Positions 13,190-27,100 of a stretch of 64,000 bases of DNA are shown here, in pieces. The position numbers and the translations under genes are program-made. The first letter of the stretch is position 1; each line of letters opens with the position of its first letter. The notes beneath the pieces are model-generated. The model did no database searches, was not told where the DNA came from, and was given only the letters and a program-made list of their open reading frames with translations. Location: assembly GCA_029207755.1 (NCBI GenBank), contig JARCOQ010000002.1:87322087-87386086 (forward strand), in the 5' to 3' direction. Source of the stretch: Chamaea fasciata. Its lineage: Eukaryota; Chordata; Aves; Passeriformes; Sylviidae.

Positions 13190-16100
13190 TTAAAAATATT
13201 ATCCTGAAGAGGCAAAGTGAGAATTTTATACTATAGAAAATCTAGAATCACATATGTGAATGAGTGTTACAGACCTGGCTTTTAACTTTGAAAATGCTGT
13301 AAACGTTTTATATTTAATGGGATGATATTTCTGTGTACTGACAATTTATTTTACCTCATGGCTAGTGGTGTTAGTGTCTGTCTCTGAGCATTGATATGAC
13401 TTCATTCTCAATTAATGTGCAGATGGATAGAGTGATTAAAATAGACCTGGGGGGGAGGGAGAAATCAGGGGAGAAGTGAACAAACAAAATTAGTATTATT
13501 TAAACATTTCCAAAATAAATTTCTCTGAGACATATATCTGGGATGTTTTGTGCAAATGAGAAATTTTATTTTTGCTTCTTTTGGCCAACCTGCATTTCCT
13601 GCCTATATATACATTCAGTTTATGTAACTATATTCTACCTCCCTACATTCCCATCTGCACTATTCTTTAAAAATTCTTCCCCTAAACTATTGTGTAGGAT
13701 TTATGTGTTCTGTTAAACAGCTGCCAAGTTTTACTCCATAGGCGGCTGCACTTCAGTGGTGGATGAAATTCTTCTTGTAAAGTTTATAAAGCATTTTGGG
13801 CTCTTTGCAGATGGAAGAACTGACTAAATCAGTGATACGCAACTTGTGCTGCACGTGGCTTTTTTTGGAAGGCACATTTCTGATAGGAGCTGTTTTGACT
13901 TCTTCCTGTGAGGGAACAGGCAGGGTGTTTAGCTGTTCCCTTCCATCTTTCCAAGCAACCAGGAAAGTTGGCTTATGCAGTTATTTCTCTGTACTTGCAT
14001 GTTCGATAGGAATACTCTGTAGGATTCTGTATATAGCATTTGATAAAATATGGTTTAGAGCCATGTATAATCAAGAAAAGATATATGTGAGATGTAACGA
14101 TGTAAAGAATGTTAACAAGTGTGTATCCTATTGTATTCTAATTGTATTTTCTATCAAAATTGTGTTGTCCTGTATTTCTTGATGCTGGACTGAAATACTA
14201 ATGCAGACTATGAAACTTTAGGAGACTATGATGTCATCAAAGCAAGAATATGGTTTCACTAGAAAGCAGATGGAAATCAAAACTGAGCTGTTTCCTCAAC
14301 CTTTACTATTACGAATATCCAGAATACAGTGATTGTGCACAATGAATGAGCAATGCAACTAACACTTTTAACAGGGAAACTTTAACAGTCTTTCTTATGC
14401 CACCGACCTATTCACTGAGGAGCTGGCAAATGGGTCCTCCTGTTCTTTTTTCCAACCAAAAAATCTATTGTGTATGCAGTCTTCCTAATAGATAGCAGAG
14501 ATATGTCATTCATATCAATTGGTCTTCTGTATCTCCATGTTTTATTCAGTTCCTGAGTATTATGCTAAAATGCAGTCTGATATTCATCAAGTTTTCAAAC
14601 ACTCCATAACAGCAACTGAAAGTGAAAAATAGCCTCGGAGTCATTACTGCTTTCCTCAATGACCTGGGAGGGGCTGGTTGGCATAGTGTGACTGTGGAAC
14701 TAGGAGGGAATTAGGAGGCATGCTTGGGAGTGGGGAGGAACCTGTAGCATCAGCCTGAAGGTGGTTTATGCTGTTCAAAGTAAAGGTGTGCAAATGTTAC
14801 TGTGTCTGTGCAATCTTTTACATATTTCTTTTCTAATTGGCAGAAATACCGAGTAGTGAGTATGGTGAGGATGTTGCCTTCCATTATAATTCTTAGGCTC
14901 TTCCTTCCATCACTGCATAAGAAAATTTAATAGCTCGTTATCATCATCAAGACTACCACTTCAGCTAAGCATAGCACTGCACTGTCTTTCAACTGACAGA
15001 ATGATTGATGTAACATATATTTAAAATTATAGAAAATAATCTTTTAAGTGATAATTTTATTTAAAACAACTAGTGTAACTGGACAGAAAAACTGAAAAAT
15101 AAATATAGAATAGCAACATATCAAACAAACAAACAAAATTGAAGCCTGAAAGGACAGGAGTCTAAAATTGCCAAAGTCTCACTGAAATGCGATGGCAGCC
15201 CTTAAGATTGCAGCCTGTATGGTTGAGCATTTCAGGGAGACATCCTTGCTGGTTTTATTCATTGATACTGTAACAATGCCTAAGGAAAAACTAGGAATTT
15301 ACACCATTGTTGCCAATACTCACTGAAATCTTTATAAAAAGTCACTGCTCTGAAGAGCATGCGATCCAACAAGACAAGATTTAAAAGGAAAAACCAAAGA
15401 GATGTAATACACAGTAAGAATGAATATACCAATTTCTGATTCTATTTTTTCCCCATGAAGTAGTCTCATACAGGTTTCTTTTTTCATTTGTTTTCATCTT
15501 ATTCAGTCAACGAGTGGTGGGCTCAGCACGTAATTTCAATAAAATGTCCTTCCAGGCAGAAAATCATCCCTTAACAATATTTTGACTACGGAAGAAAAAG
15601 AAATATTTGATCTTCTCATCAGCATAATGATAATACATCTCGTTTGCAGAGTGTAACTGTATATTATTTCCAGAAAGATTGTAGGCTGATCTGCAAATGG
15701 GTATTCCTGTTCTACAGGCAGTATCTTTTGGAATAGCTGAATTTCACTCCGGTTCACTAAGCTTCTGAGAAGTCTGTTCATTACTAAGCCTGAAAATAGG
15801 TTTATGTAAGGCTTACAAAGTGAGTTAGCTTTGTGTGGGTCTCCCTGTACAAGGAAAAACATTTAATCCTAAAAGCAGATAGAAGAGGAATAAAAGGAGG
15901 TAGAAACTGACTTGTTCTTGATGACCATCTCCTAAGGATGTAATCAAAAGGGTAACTTAACTGGTCCCTTTTCATTTTAATAATATTTAAGGTAGCTATT
16001 TAAAAATGAGCTAGGTCCTAAAAGATTTTTTTCCATTACATTTGCAGAATATTTTCAGATGTGGCCCTAAATACTAAAAGGAATGCATGAGAAGAGTTCC

Positions 16101-16540
16101 TGCTCTGTTTGAGGGTGTGTGTCTGGGTGTGCACACATCTGGGTGCTCTGCATCACATATAGAGGCATATTAAAGACAGTTTGGGCTTTTTCTGTCAGAA
16201 TTTTTGCTAATGAAAAATACCACTGTTATGCAGACATAAAGAAAAGTATATTCTGTTGCAAATATGCACTTTTTTACTGCACAGAAAACAAAGTTATATT
16301 GATTAGACCCAGAAAAAGAAAGCATGTACATAGTTTCTTTCAAAATGAAATCTGGGGAGAAAATTCTTTCAGAATGACCTGTGACTTTTTTATTTTTATT
16401 GTGATTTGAATTTTTTAATGATTCTTCCTTCCCATAATAAAGATTCATTGACCACCATATTGCTTATAAGTATACCATCTTGATAGTAAACCTCCAAGTT
16501 TGTATAAATGAATAAACTTTGTGCACTTCAGCTGGTTCCT
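13190..16540. other. Unique AT-rich DNA, no gene recognised
   Basis: The longest frame is 128 codons (13796-14182, plus). It is cysteine- and isoleucine-rich, has no signal or domain that I recognise and no splice context that I trust. The next longest are 108 codons (15536-15862, minus) and overlapping plus/minus frames near 16.1-16.4 kb. I treat all as chance. Confidence 0.4.
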
Positions 16541-16542
16541 TC

Positions 16543-16587
16543 CCTTTTTTTTTACCTTTTTTTTTACCTTTTTTTTTTTTTTTTTTT
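16543..16587. repeat. Poly-T with tandem T-run/ACC units
   Basis: Two runs of about nine T's, each followed by ACC, lead into a T run of more than 20. The repeated ACC interruption shows slippage copying of a T(9)ACC unit. Confidence 0.9.
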
Positions 16588-16624
16588 CTGTTTTAGGTTT
16601 TGAATTTTTCCATTGTAACTTGCT

Positions 16625-16705
16625 CAGAAGAAAAACTGTACTGGGTCATGCTAAAGGTCTTACCTAGCTCAGTATTCTGTGTCCAGCAGTGGTGATAAGT
16701 GGTGC
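16625..16705 (+). repeat. Trace of an old amniote interspersed repeat
   Basis: The segment reads GTACTGGGTCATGC, then AAAGGTC, CTAGCTCAGTATTCTGT and CAGCAGTGG. It follows the order of a dispersed repeat I know from turtle, crocodile and bird DNA, where the order is GGATCAGACC, AAAGGTCC, CTAGCCCAGTATCCTGT, ACAGTGGCC. I cannot assign the family with certainty. A second, weaker trace lies at about 49.48 kb. Confidence 0.4.
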
Positions 16706-19700
16706 ACCATTAGTGTGCCAGTAGAAAAATTCCTGTTAAGATTGTTTCCTCGGGGTGAGAAGGGTCATGGAAGGCCATATTTTTTACTATGTAAGTACTT
16801 TTCACTTTTTTTTTCCTTTCCTCTAAGAAAAATATGTGTTGTAAAACCAACTGCTTATTCCTATTTTAGGAAAGGCTGTAATTCTGTCAGGTGTCATGCC
16901 TAATGGCTATAGAGTTGGGCTGCAAACATTTGTTTATTTCTTCTTTCATAGAAAATCACTATCAAAAATAGTCAGAGATAAATATTTGTGTCTATCCAGG
17001 AGTGGTTAACCGAGACAGAGATTACATGAAAATTCCGAAGTAATACCGTAACAGCATTTCTGGATGATAATATTATTTCCTTCCTTTATTCATTCATTTG
17101 TATCTGTCTTTGAGAGTCGATCATTAAGGGGATTCTTCCCTTTATGAAATTATATTATTGAGGAATAAAAATATCAGAACTGTTAGCTTTTCTAATGGAG
17201 AGTCAGGCAAGAGGAAGCATGATATTTTTTAGAGTTACTATTTTTAAAGTTATGACTAGAAATCATCAAATGTCATAGTGAGGACTTTCTTACATACATC
17301 TGAAATAGATGAATAAAATACTATTGATAGGCATTCCAGATAGATTCTGCAAGGAAAACTGAGATGGATGCTTATTTTTAGCTATGGTAAATTATAGAAC
17401 AGCATAAATAGGTGTTAAGTGTCATTTTGTGTGTTAAATTGCTGCATTTAGAGCAAGCTGACCAATACGGGTATCAAAATCATAATTAGTGTTGATTAAT
17501 GACTGTATTTATCTTTTTTATTTAAATGTTATTCTTAAATGAAATGTTTTGTTTGCAGTAACTACCACTTTATTTTAAAATATGAGATATGGAGGATGCT
17601 GTATCGTGAACTAGGAAACTTCATTTTGCCCTCTGTGAGTTATGACTGCATATCAAATTTTAATGAAAAAGGATAAATAAATTGTCTCACAGTTCACCAT
17701 CATCCACTATATCACTCAGTTCATCCCATATAATACGTAATAAACTGAATGCTTCAATTTTTGGTTTATGTGACCATTTACAACCAGTACTATTGCCTGA
17801 GAAATTGTCCTCCCACAGTAGTTCACATAACCAGGGAGCAGACTAAAGTTCTGTGCTGTACTTGACTGAAGAACACATGCTTTTTAAAACCTAAATAAAA
17901 ATAAGACTGGCAAAAAGTTGAGATACATCAATTAAAGAACATTATCAGTAATGTAGGATCTTATTCCTCTGCTCTGTTTTTGACATCATCAGGAGATAAA
18001 TTTCAAATAGGGAAAAGAAGCCCAAACCAACAAAAGAGGACTCAGTAATATAGTTCATGAAATGATTGCTCTATTCCATTGCTGTGTTGTCTGATTAATT
18101 CTTCTATTAGCTATTAATGTTATCCTCCTAAGCAGAGAGATCTAACACTAAAAATCTGTAGACGTAGTCAGAGCATCTATTTCTCAAAAAAATCCCTAGG
18201 ATGTTTCCTGATGAATAGCAAAGAAATTAGAGAAAGAAAACTGACAAAGCAGCTGGGAGGCTAAGCTGCTTTTAAAAGTTCTGATTGTAGCAGGTAGAAT
18301 TTTTTAAGGAAATCTTTATTTTCAACCTTCTTTATATTCATCGTACCATTGTACATTGTTCCTCTGTGTGAGGAGACAAAAAGAGATGTCACAGTATGGT
18401 TAACAGTCATTGAAAAACTGGGGCAAATATACATCTCTGGTATGCACAGCCCAGATAATAAAAGCAAGTAGCACCAGAAGTAACACTGAAGTTTACTGAA
18501 TTGAAATTTACTGATTAAATATCCTTTTCCCTAAGGAGGGCTTTCAAGTCGTTTACTTAATAATTTCATATCTAATGCTATGAAAGAGATCTACAGCAAT
18601 TCTTATCTAACAATGACATAAAAATTGTTACTCACAGGAAGAAACATGTATTAAACAGAACTGCTTCACAGAGAATTTTTTTCCATATTCTTGTTAGTGG
18701 CTTCTATGGAGGCAAGAATGAACAAGGTATAGGTCCTTTCACTTTGGGCAGTCTGTGCAGGGGTAGGCAGAAGAAGCATTTCAGAAGGAAACTTCAATGA
18801 GATGGCAAAACAGGCCTTGATATTTTTGATTTTCTGGAGAGTAGCTGTTTGTCACACATCTCTTACTATTTTACACAAATAAAGGTTGAAGATACCTTAA
18901 GTCAAAAACCCATGTACAATATGGAATCCTGAGCCACTATCACTTTTTTTAGCAAAACATGAGCACCTGCAGCTTTAGAATAATTCCCAGGAAGAGCAAT
19001 ATTCATCATAGATTGATTCTAAGATATTTTTACATTATGGATGGTGATGAGTAATGGAAAGGTGCAGAATAGGATGGATTAAAGATCTTTCCTTTATATG
19101 AGATGACTGATGGACTGTAAATGAAAGTTAAGGGGTTTTTTAACATTCCTTTGTGAGTACCAGATTCCCCACACAAAGAATAAAGATAATTTTGTAGTAG
19201 CTCCAGAGATCTAAAAGTTTGGATGTTTTTTGCATTTATTTCAAAGAACAGGTACTAGTTCAATTTTTAAAATAAATTAATTCTTAGGATCAGATAGCTA
19301 CCTTTACCTGGCTCATAAAGGAGTGAGAATTACGTAGTATTACTTAAACCTCCTTGTGCATGTATGCATCTATCTCACTACTTTTTGTACCTGCTGGCCA
19401 ATTTAAACCAAATTTAATGGCTGGGTAGAAGTGAATTCCTTTCTTTTAACATCCTTACTGAAAAAGATTCTCAATCTCAAGATAAATCTTAATTAAGTAC
19501 CAGAGAGATTATGCCAGCATGTACTACCAAGAATCTCTGCACTAGGGAAAATCCAGCAAAATTTTTACATAATAAATGCATGAGAGTCCAAACCTTGAGT
19601 TGTGGAGACTAGCATTTATGAGCTTTGCTGCTTATGTTGCTATTCATATGTAGCACATTTATTTTGAATTTCCTTAATTTTGATGACTTAATTTTTTGAA

Positions 19701-21575
19701 GTATTTTTTCAGAACTATGTGTCTAAGTGAACACAATACTTACTGAAGGTAATGGGAGATAAATTCTGTCTGGGCCTGTTAATGTAGAGCCTTTTTATTT
19801 TTTTTATTAGTATTCCTTATTATGGAAATGAATTTTATCTAAATGAGAGAAAAAAATCCTTTGTGATGGATCATGCTTCTACACTCATGAACTGCTTCTC
19901 AATAGTTCATAATTTTCTTAAATGTGTTCATTATTCTAAATCATGCATTAATCAATTTGCTGAGCAATACTTGCTGCCTAGGTTGAGAAGAGTAACTTCT
20001 AAAAGGTTTGTGTGCAAAATCGGAACTGTGCTGGCTGAAGTTCAATCTGTGGTCTTAATGCAAACACTGAAAGATTGCCCTCCTAGACTGCTCTTCTATG
20101 CTATCTTGAACTATGGTGCTTCAAATATACTCTCAATAAAGAGTTCATTTATTAGTGTATTAGAAAAATGTGGTTGAAAAGAGTTGGGAGCTCCATCTGG
20201 TTGTTCCACTGTCCCATTAACTATATTGGACTTTATCCTGAGGTTTTCTTCTGCTCCAGCACTAGCTTTTAAAATTCCAGCATCTCAGGTGGCTAACCAT
20301 ATGTGTTCTTAATGAGATAGGGAGTTAATTACCCATCTAATTTCTTTTAAAAATTCCCTTGCTTTCACTGAAGAAGCCTCACTATTCTATCTCCTTGCAT
20401 GTCCTATGGCTCTTTATTAGTGATGGATATTTGGTGCTCTACATTTCTGAATCTGACAAGGGGGAATCAGCAGGAATGTATTTGTGCATTATCCTGCAGA
20501 GGTTTCAAAGTCTTTCACTGAACACAACTGTATAGCAGCAGAAAATGTTACCTTAAAAAACTGATTATCCAAAGAAAAACTGCAGAGTAAACCAGGGAGA
20601 AGAGAGCAAACATAATTTTCAGTAGATATTTAGCCTCATTTAAAAGATTTCAAAAACATTTTCTTCTAGAGACAACTTTTACTGCTTCATGAAAGCAGTC
20701 GAAAAGTTTGCTTTAAAAGATTTTCTTTGAACAACGTTTCATGGAGTCTCTTGGGACAGATTTCAAATGTTTGAATGAAGGCAGTCAAAATTTGAGCATC
20801 CCATTCTGGGCCAGTATGACCAACAGAACAAACCAATTCCTTCCAGGAAATACATTTTCTGATGTGTCTTAGATTTTATTTCCTGATAGATGAGCTACTT
20901 TTCAGAAGTGCATCTTTTCCACTACTAACTATGAAGGACATGTTAGGTATAGTCTTCCATGTCTAACTCCTGGGTAGATGAAGTTTAATAAAAAAAATGC
21001 TACTGCTCACATGCCTTTTTTTTCAAGATGTTGGAATTATTTCTCTTCTATCTCAGATCTCTGTCACTATCAGGGAAGAAAGAGATAACAGATTATTATA
21101 ATACATATTTTTTTAATAATAATAATGATAACAATAATAGTCCTAATAATAATGATATATGCAGCCTTTAGAAAAATGAATTTGTGTTCCCAGTATTAGA
21201 CACAATCTCTATTAAGGGTCATATTGCAGAACTTAGTAAGACAATAAGCCAGTAGCCAATGTTCTGCATAAATAATGAGCCAAATCAAAATCAGTCATGC
21301 ATCTAATTGGGACATTTGTACTACACTGCTTGAGGCATAGAATACTTTTTTATGCTCGATATGTGCTTGGCAAAATTAATCAGATAATCAACTCTCAGTC
21401 TCATCTCTATTTTCTGAAACTCTTTGTGGAACTACATAAGGGTAAGATAGCATTTCTGCTGACGGTGGTCTTTAACAGGTTTTTTAAAAAGGAGATAGCT
21501 ACATCATTCAAGACAATAAATAACCATAAAGGAGATTTTGTGGATATCAGAACTCTTTAAAAAGTATCCATGCCT
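16706..21575. other. Unique AT-rich DNA, no gene recognised
   Basis: The longest frame is 104 codons (19863-20177, plus) with no recognisable domain. A short AAT/AATAAT-rich run lies at about 21113-21155. I see no named transposable element. Confidence 0.4.
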
Positions 21576-21679
21576 AGGGTTAAAGAACCAGACTGGGGAT
21601 CCAGGCCCTCTTTCTAGCTTTTCCGATGGCTGACCATAGCCATATTTCTGCCTCTTTTTGTGTCTTAGTCTCCTCCTTT

Positions 21680-21730
<51 letters not shown>

Positions 21731-21775
21731 TAAATATTCATCTTTGTATTACTTTGATGTCTGCTGACAGAGATA
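21576..21775 (+). mobile_element. MIR-like tRNA-derived SINE, interrupted by poly-A
   Basis: The order of motifs follows the amniote MIR family: GGTTAAAGAACCAGACTGGG, then the GGATCCAGGCCCTCTTTCTAG region, TGGCTGACCATAGCC, then TGTCTTAGTCTCCTCC, corresponding to the CTCAGTTTCC segment of MIR. The TGTAAAATGGGGATA part expected next is replaced by 43 A's (21684-21726). An AGGATTAAAT segment resembling the distal MIR body follows. MIRs are ancient and inactive. The divergence is high, so the boundaries are approximate. Confidence 0.5.
21684..21726. repeat. Poly-A homopolymer, 43 bp
   Basis: This is an uninterrupted run of 43 A's, the longest homopolymer in the window. It sits inside the MIR-like SINE where an A-rich TGTAAAAT segment is expected. 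It most likely grew by slippage, although a nested retroposon tail is not excluded. Confidence 0.9.
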
Positions 21776-24089
21776 TTTCATAAACCCAGGGGATTTTTTT
21801 CAAAATATAGCTTTCATTGAGGACTCAGTGAAATATTAGAAAGGCCTAGGAATGGGACTAAAATCCTGTCAGGCTCAAGGTCCAGAGCCGATTGGTGTAA
21901 AACTGTAAACAGCACCAAAAATGTAAAGAGTGTTTTAGAAAGATAAAATAGCAATTTTCATTCTTAAACAATACACTGTCAGCAAAGAAATAATTCCCAT
22001 ATCTCATGCCTAAGAAGGCTGGGGCCCAACAGACCCTGGATCAATTCATCCAACATACCTGTAGTCATTCACACCTGTGACTTATTTGGCAGCTCCCCTT
22101 CATGCTGCCTACTGCCCTGTGGGCCACATCATCAGAAAGGAGATGTGGAGGCAATCATGTAGCAGAACAACACCCTGAAGCTTTTGGAACTTTGTTTCAG
22201 CTCATGTAAAAAGGACATATTTGATGACTTGCAGAGGACCCTTTCTTTGTGTTCAGAGGACAGCACGACCTGGTCACGTGACAGGATATGGGCAGAAGAT
22301 ATGTGATGGGAAAAAATCTTGTTGACAATACAATAGGCGAATGGATAAACATAGGAAAGAAGGAACCACAGTGTGCATTCCTCAAGATATCTCCTGTCAA
22401 GGTCTATGCATCCATATGAGCTGTACTGCCCTAAACTACCAAAACCATGGTAGTAGAGAAGTACACTCTTCATTGTAGTATTCTTCTCTATGTTTGTCTC
22501 ATAGAAACAGAAGGGATTCTTTTTTAACTCAGGACAGAAAAGGTACTGTGTCCGGAAGAGTTTATTTAGGGGACTGGATTTCAAGACTCACTAAAGAAGA
22601 AAAGATACTGAAGAGAATATTTCTGAATGCTAGCATATATTGGCTGTATCTAAGGCAGGCACTAGTTATTTGAGTTTAGCCTGTTAGTGATAGTATAATA
22701 ACAAAAGACTGCATAAATATCAGTTTGCTGAAGGGTTAAGCAGAACTCTTCGGGGGAAAATTTTCAACCAAGCACTCTCAACCCAACTGAAACAAAAAAA
22801 TACAGTCTCTCAGAGGGGCTGTTTTGGTTCTTGATTATGTTGGAGAATATAGCAGATCTCCCTCCAAATTATACAAACTTTTCATGGGACAAGAAGACCA
22901 TCAGATCCAGCTATAAGTCCTTTCCTGGGATGGGTTTAGTGTGCTTACACTAGCCCTGTGTTTCAGAAAAGCTCTAATAATTCCCTGTGCATATCCTTTC
23001 AGCCCCAGAACACACATAAACACATCTCTGTCTGGGCCATCATCAAAGTTTTTATGGGTAAGGTCAAGACAAATAAAACAAGCTGTAACCTAAACCTTCC
23101 TTAACACTGATATTGACTGAAACCCCTTCTGAGATTTTAAAAAAGTTTTATTAACTTTCTCAAGTTTGCTGTTTTTCATGGCTGTCTGACTCCTTAGTAG
23201 AGCAGATAAATCTCTTCAATGGAAAACTGACATACTACAAGAGGCTATTCTTGCTGTGTTTCTGATTTGGCTGTCATGACTATAATTCAGTCATGTTCAA
23301 ATGCCAGTTTATAACTCCTTTAAAGTAGTGGCTTTGGGAAATCAGGCTGGCTGCAAAATCCTCTTACATTATATGCAGCAGTCACAGGCAATTGAACAGT
23401 TAAACCTGAGCCCTACCTAGAGAAAACAAGAATATTCCCCACAGCAACTTAGCTGCTCAATAGTCTTGTTCCTGGGCCAGTGTGTTGGGACAACATGATT
23501 TTAAAGTAACTCTTTGGTAAAACACCCTATTTTGGATGATTACTAGCATAAAAAATTTAAGTCTCAGTTTTACCCAGTTCAGCTCTGATCTGCCTATGAA
23601 ATAGCAGTAACAGTACTTAAAAGGGATTTAAAAAATATTTTAGGGGTCCGAAACTGGGTAGTTACCAGCAGCTTTCCTTTTCTGACTAGGAAAAAACCAA
23701 CCAGTTATAAAGCCATCAGAAAGATCTTCTGTGTTTTGCAAAAATAAGGTGAGAAAGCACAGAGAATTGGTATAAAATTGACAGACAAGAGAAGGATGTG
23801 AAGTCAGTTGCATTTTCTCATGAAATGCAGAAATAAATGTTCTAGAACTAAACAATATGCATTAGTATGGTGAATTCATTAGAGTCATGCCTATGGTTAA
23901 TTTGCTACTTAGCTGGCAAATCTAGGCTGAAGAGAAAAGCCTGTCTAAAAATAACTAATCAAGTGTTCAATACTAAAAGAAACAATTTGTCCTGAGGCTG
24001 AGATATTGTAATATTAAAATATTTTGGTCTCAGTAGCCTAACTTATTCTGTAAATCTCAAGAAAAAGTCTCAGAAGTAAACTACTCCGG
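21776..24089. other. Unique AT-rich DNA, no gene recognised
   Basis: A 150-codon minus-strand frame lies at 22132-22584, with a 67-codon frame nested inside it in another phase. It is rich in C, F, S and Y, lacks any domain that I know and has no clear splice signals, so I take it as chance. No repeats were recognised. Confidence 0.4.
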
Positions 24090-24127
24090 AAAGAAAAAAA
24101 AAAAAAAGAAAAAAAAAAAAAGAAAAA
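24090..24127. repeat. Poly-A tract with G interruptions
   Basis: Two runs of 14 and 13 A's are separated by single G's (pattern AAAG A14 G A13 G). This is a simple repeat. Confidence 0.9.
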
Positions 24128-27100
24128 TTGATTTACCTCTTTCTTTAAATCCCAGTGGTCAGTCTTCTTGGATATTATTGTCACCTAATGTAATGTTAAT
24201 TTTATACAAGTGCATTTTCATTGATTGCATCATTGCTCCAACTTGGTCTTTCAGTTATATAAGATCAGAGTTAAATGATACTCAAAGTTGCATCAGTACT
24301 GTACACCTATACTATTCATAAAAAAATACTAAAATATTCCAAACACGCACACCAGTTTGTGACCGTTGCTGTAGAATTTTCTTCTCAATATATAGCAGTG
24401 TTTTGGTTTTCAGCTGATATCACCACCTTTATGTCAGAAGTAAGAAAGTTTCTATTGCTCTGTTAAACCTTAAAATGCTTTAGCTTAAGCTTCTAGGACA
24501 TATTGGAGCTGGTACGGTTGTAATTCCTGAGTATGGTTTTCTTTCTTTCTTGCTGTTCAGTCATAACTGTTATACCCAGAAGTCTCTCTTCATGGTGCTG
24601 GTTTTGTTCTAAACTTTGGTATGTTTTACCACAGATGATCACAGAGATTTTTCAAAAGTTCTGTAATAATATCTAAAGTAAATACTACTCAATTGTCAGT
24701 TTAGAGGATTAAGTTATTAAGCAGTGATACCTTAAGCATTGATCAGCTCTGCTTCTTGCTACAGACCCTTGAAGTTTACAGGCTATTGGAGACAAGTTTG
24801 TGAATGTGACTGATGAACAAAACAAATCATGATTATCAATGAAAGTATTTTTATTAGCATCATAAGTATGCAGAGTTTAGGGAAACACTGATAATTTCTA
24901 TTAGTTTGGGAAATCCCATGCAGAAAGAAGACTAATTTTGTGGCAATATATATTGCTAAGACAAGTTTTGGATGGAATGGAGAAAGTATAAAAGTTAAGG
25001 GAAAGTATAAAAATAATTGAATTAATATCATATTGAATAGTAGTAATGGCTGATATCTTTGGGAAAATAAGGAGAGGTCTGACACTCTCCACAAAAAGCC
25101 CTAAGTTTAAAAAGATAGAGGTAAGGTGAGGGAGATAAGACAGAAAGGCTTTAAATTGAAGATAGTTTTTGAGTCATGACATAGGAAAATGTTCATTTAC
25201 CATAAGGGGTGGTAATAGGGTAAAATCTGATATCCAGAACCCTGATCTTCTATATCTGAAACAGAGACATCAGATTTCCAGATTAGAAAAAAGGGTTGCA
25301 ATGCTTCCAGCATTACGTAATGTAAGGAGGAGGGACTAGAAGAAAATTTTAGCTGCATAACTAAATGGAAAGGAGCAAGAAAAATCAAGATCTGCTAGTT
25401 TTCAATCTTGAATATGTTTTGATAATGACACTTATTTCAAAGTAAAAATGTTAACTGTAGCCTCTGTCAGACATCTTAAGGATCGTGTACCTCTTATTTT
25501 GACAAATTTTTTTGAGCTTAGCCTTTTAGATTTAGGATGACCATTTGATTTCAAAGATTTGAACAGTTGCCACGTTCTCTAGACATCTCTGTATTGCCTT
25601 GCAAATTCTTTCATCACTGGTCATAGCTACAGGGTCTATGGCAACACAGCTCTGACTTGTGATGTCACTTATGCCTTACATTGCTAAAAGTTCTCACGAA
25701 GTCCATGCTCTTATAATCCAATCTCAGCTTTTGGATGCTTAATTTTTCATCACTGTTAGACCAAGGGGAGAGGGAAAAAGTAGTTGACTAAACCTAAACT
25801 GGATGTTTGTGTATTTTTAATAAGTTTTTCCTTTGGAAAAAAGACCCCAACAACTTGAAAAATGTGACAAAATAATATATAGGTAGTTCACAAAAACATT
25901 CTTACCTTTGATCATGATTGTGTAAGCAAAAAAGAAAACATGCCACAGTTACATTTTTCTTCACATTAGAGGTCAGAGAGGATAGGAAAACAAGTTTTTT
26001 ATTTAATTGCATATAAACATGTCCCCAGCCACTGTTTAAGCTAAACCGCACACAGAATGTTAAACTACTGCATGTGAAGTTAGCAGAAAATTAATAGTTC
26101 ATGAAAATCCTGCATTAACCCCTTGATCCTGACCTTCAGGTTTAAAGGGGGTCTGGAAGAAAGATGTAGACCAAAGGCTCCAGTGCTGCAAAAACAACAA
26201 AAACCACTACTTCTAGAGCTTTTCGCTTTCCATATCTGTGAAGTTATGGAAAGTATGAAGGTCATCTAGAAGAGCTCTAGATATTTCTTCTTGGCTCCAA
26301 AATTCAGACTGTCCTCATACAATCCTCAGGAGTCATTTACACATTTCATTTACCTATTTACCTCACACCTTAAGGAAGTCTAATTTCAGAAAGGAGAAAA
26401 TTATTTCCATAGTTGAATACCTCTGCTAGGCTTTGGCCAGCTGTTGTCATAGTCTACAGTCACAGATCTGAAGATATGGACACATATATTTGTTGGTCTT
26501 GACCTGGATGTCCTAGGACATTGTCTTTCCCTGTGACATTACAATACCAAGCTCTCCCCATAAGTATTCCTATGTCCAGCAAAGGATTTTGCTGAATATA
26601 CTTATTTCTAACTTAAACTCATCCATCACAGCCTGCTGCTCTCAAAGGCATGGTTTAGTGACAGATCCCATGCCTGTCCACTGGCTGAGCCGTGAATTAG
26701 GATCCCTCCATGAGTGTGGAGGAGCTGTAGATAAGGTGTGGGCCAGTCAGAAGGTTCTCCTCAAGAAGGGTGCTCATTGCTGGGGAAAAACTTAGCAGTA
26801 GGAAGAGCCTTTTTAAGAGGAGATGATGGATTTCATTGAATTCCACATACTCCAAACAAGACTAAAGGCCAGAGGAGGACAAAATCAGTTTGTGACAGTT
26901 TTAATGCTTGCCCAGGGTTTCTTGAAGAAGGTATATTTACCACACTGCTCAAAAACTTTTCCTTTCTAATGGGACACTTCTTCTTCTAGGTATTTTATTG
27001 GTTATCTAATCCATGGCTCTCCAGATAATCTAAAAAGAAGGCGGCATGGTAACTCCCACATTTTGCCCAGCACTTGGCACTCATAAAATACTGTCACTGG

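Noticed and set aside
13796..14182. 128-codon plus-strand frame with hydrophobic segments
   Set aside because: The hydrophobic residues come from T-rich DNA. No signal peptide architecture, Kozak support or homology was seen.
22132..22584. 150-codon open frame on the minus strand
   Set aside because: Rich in C, S, F and Y, with another frame nested inside, and no domain or splice signals.
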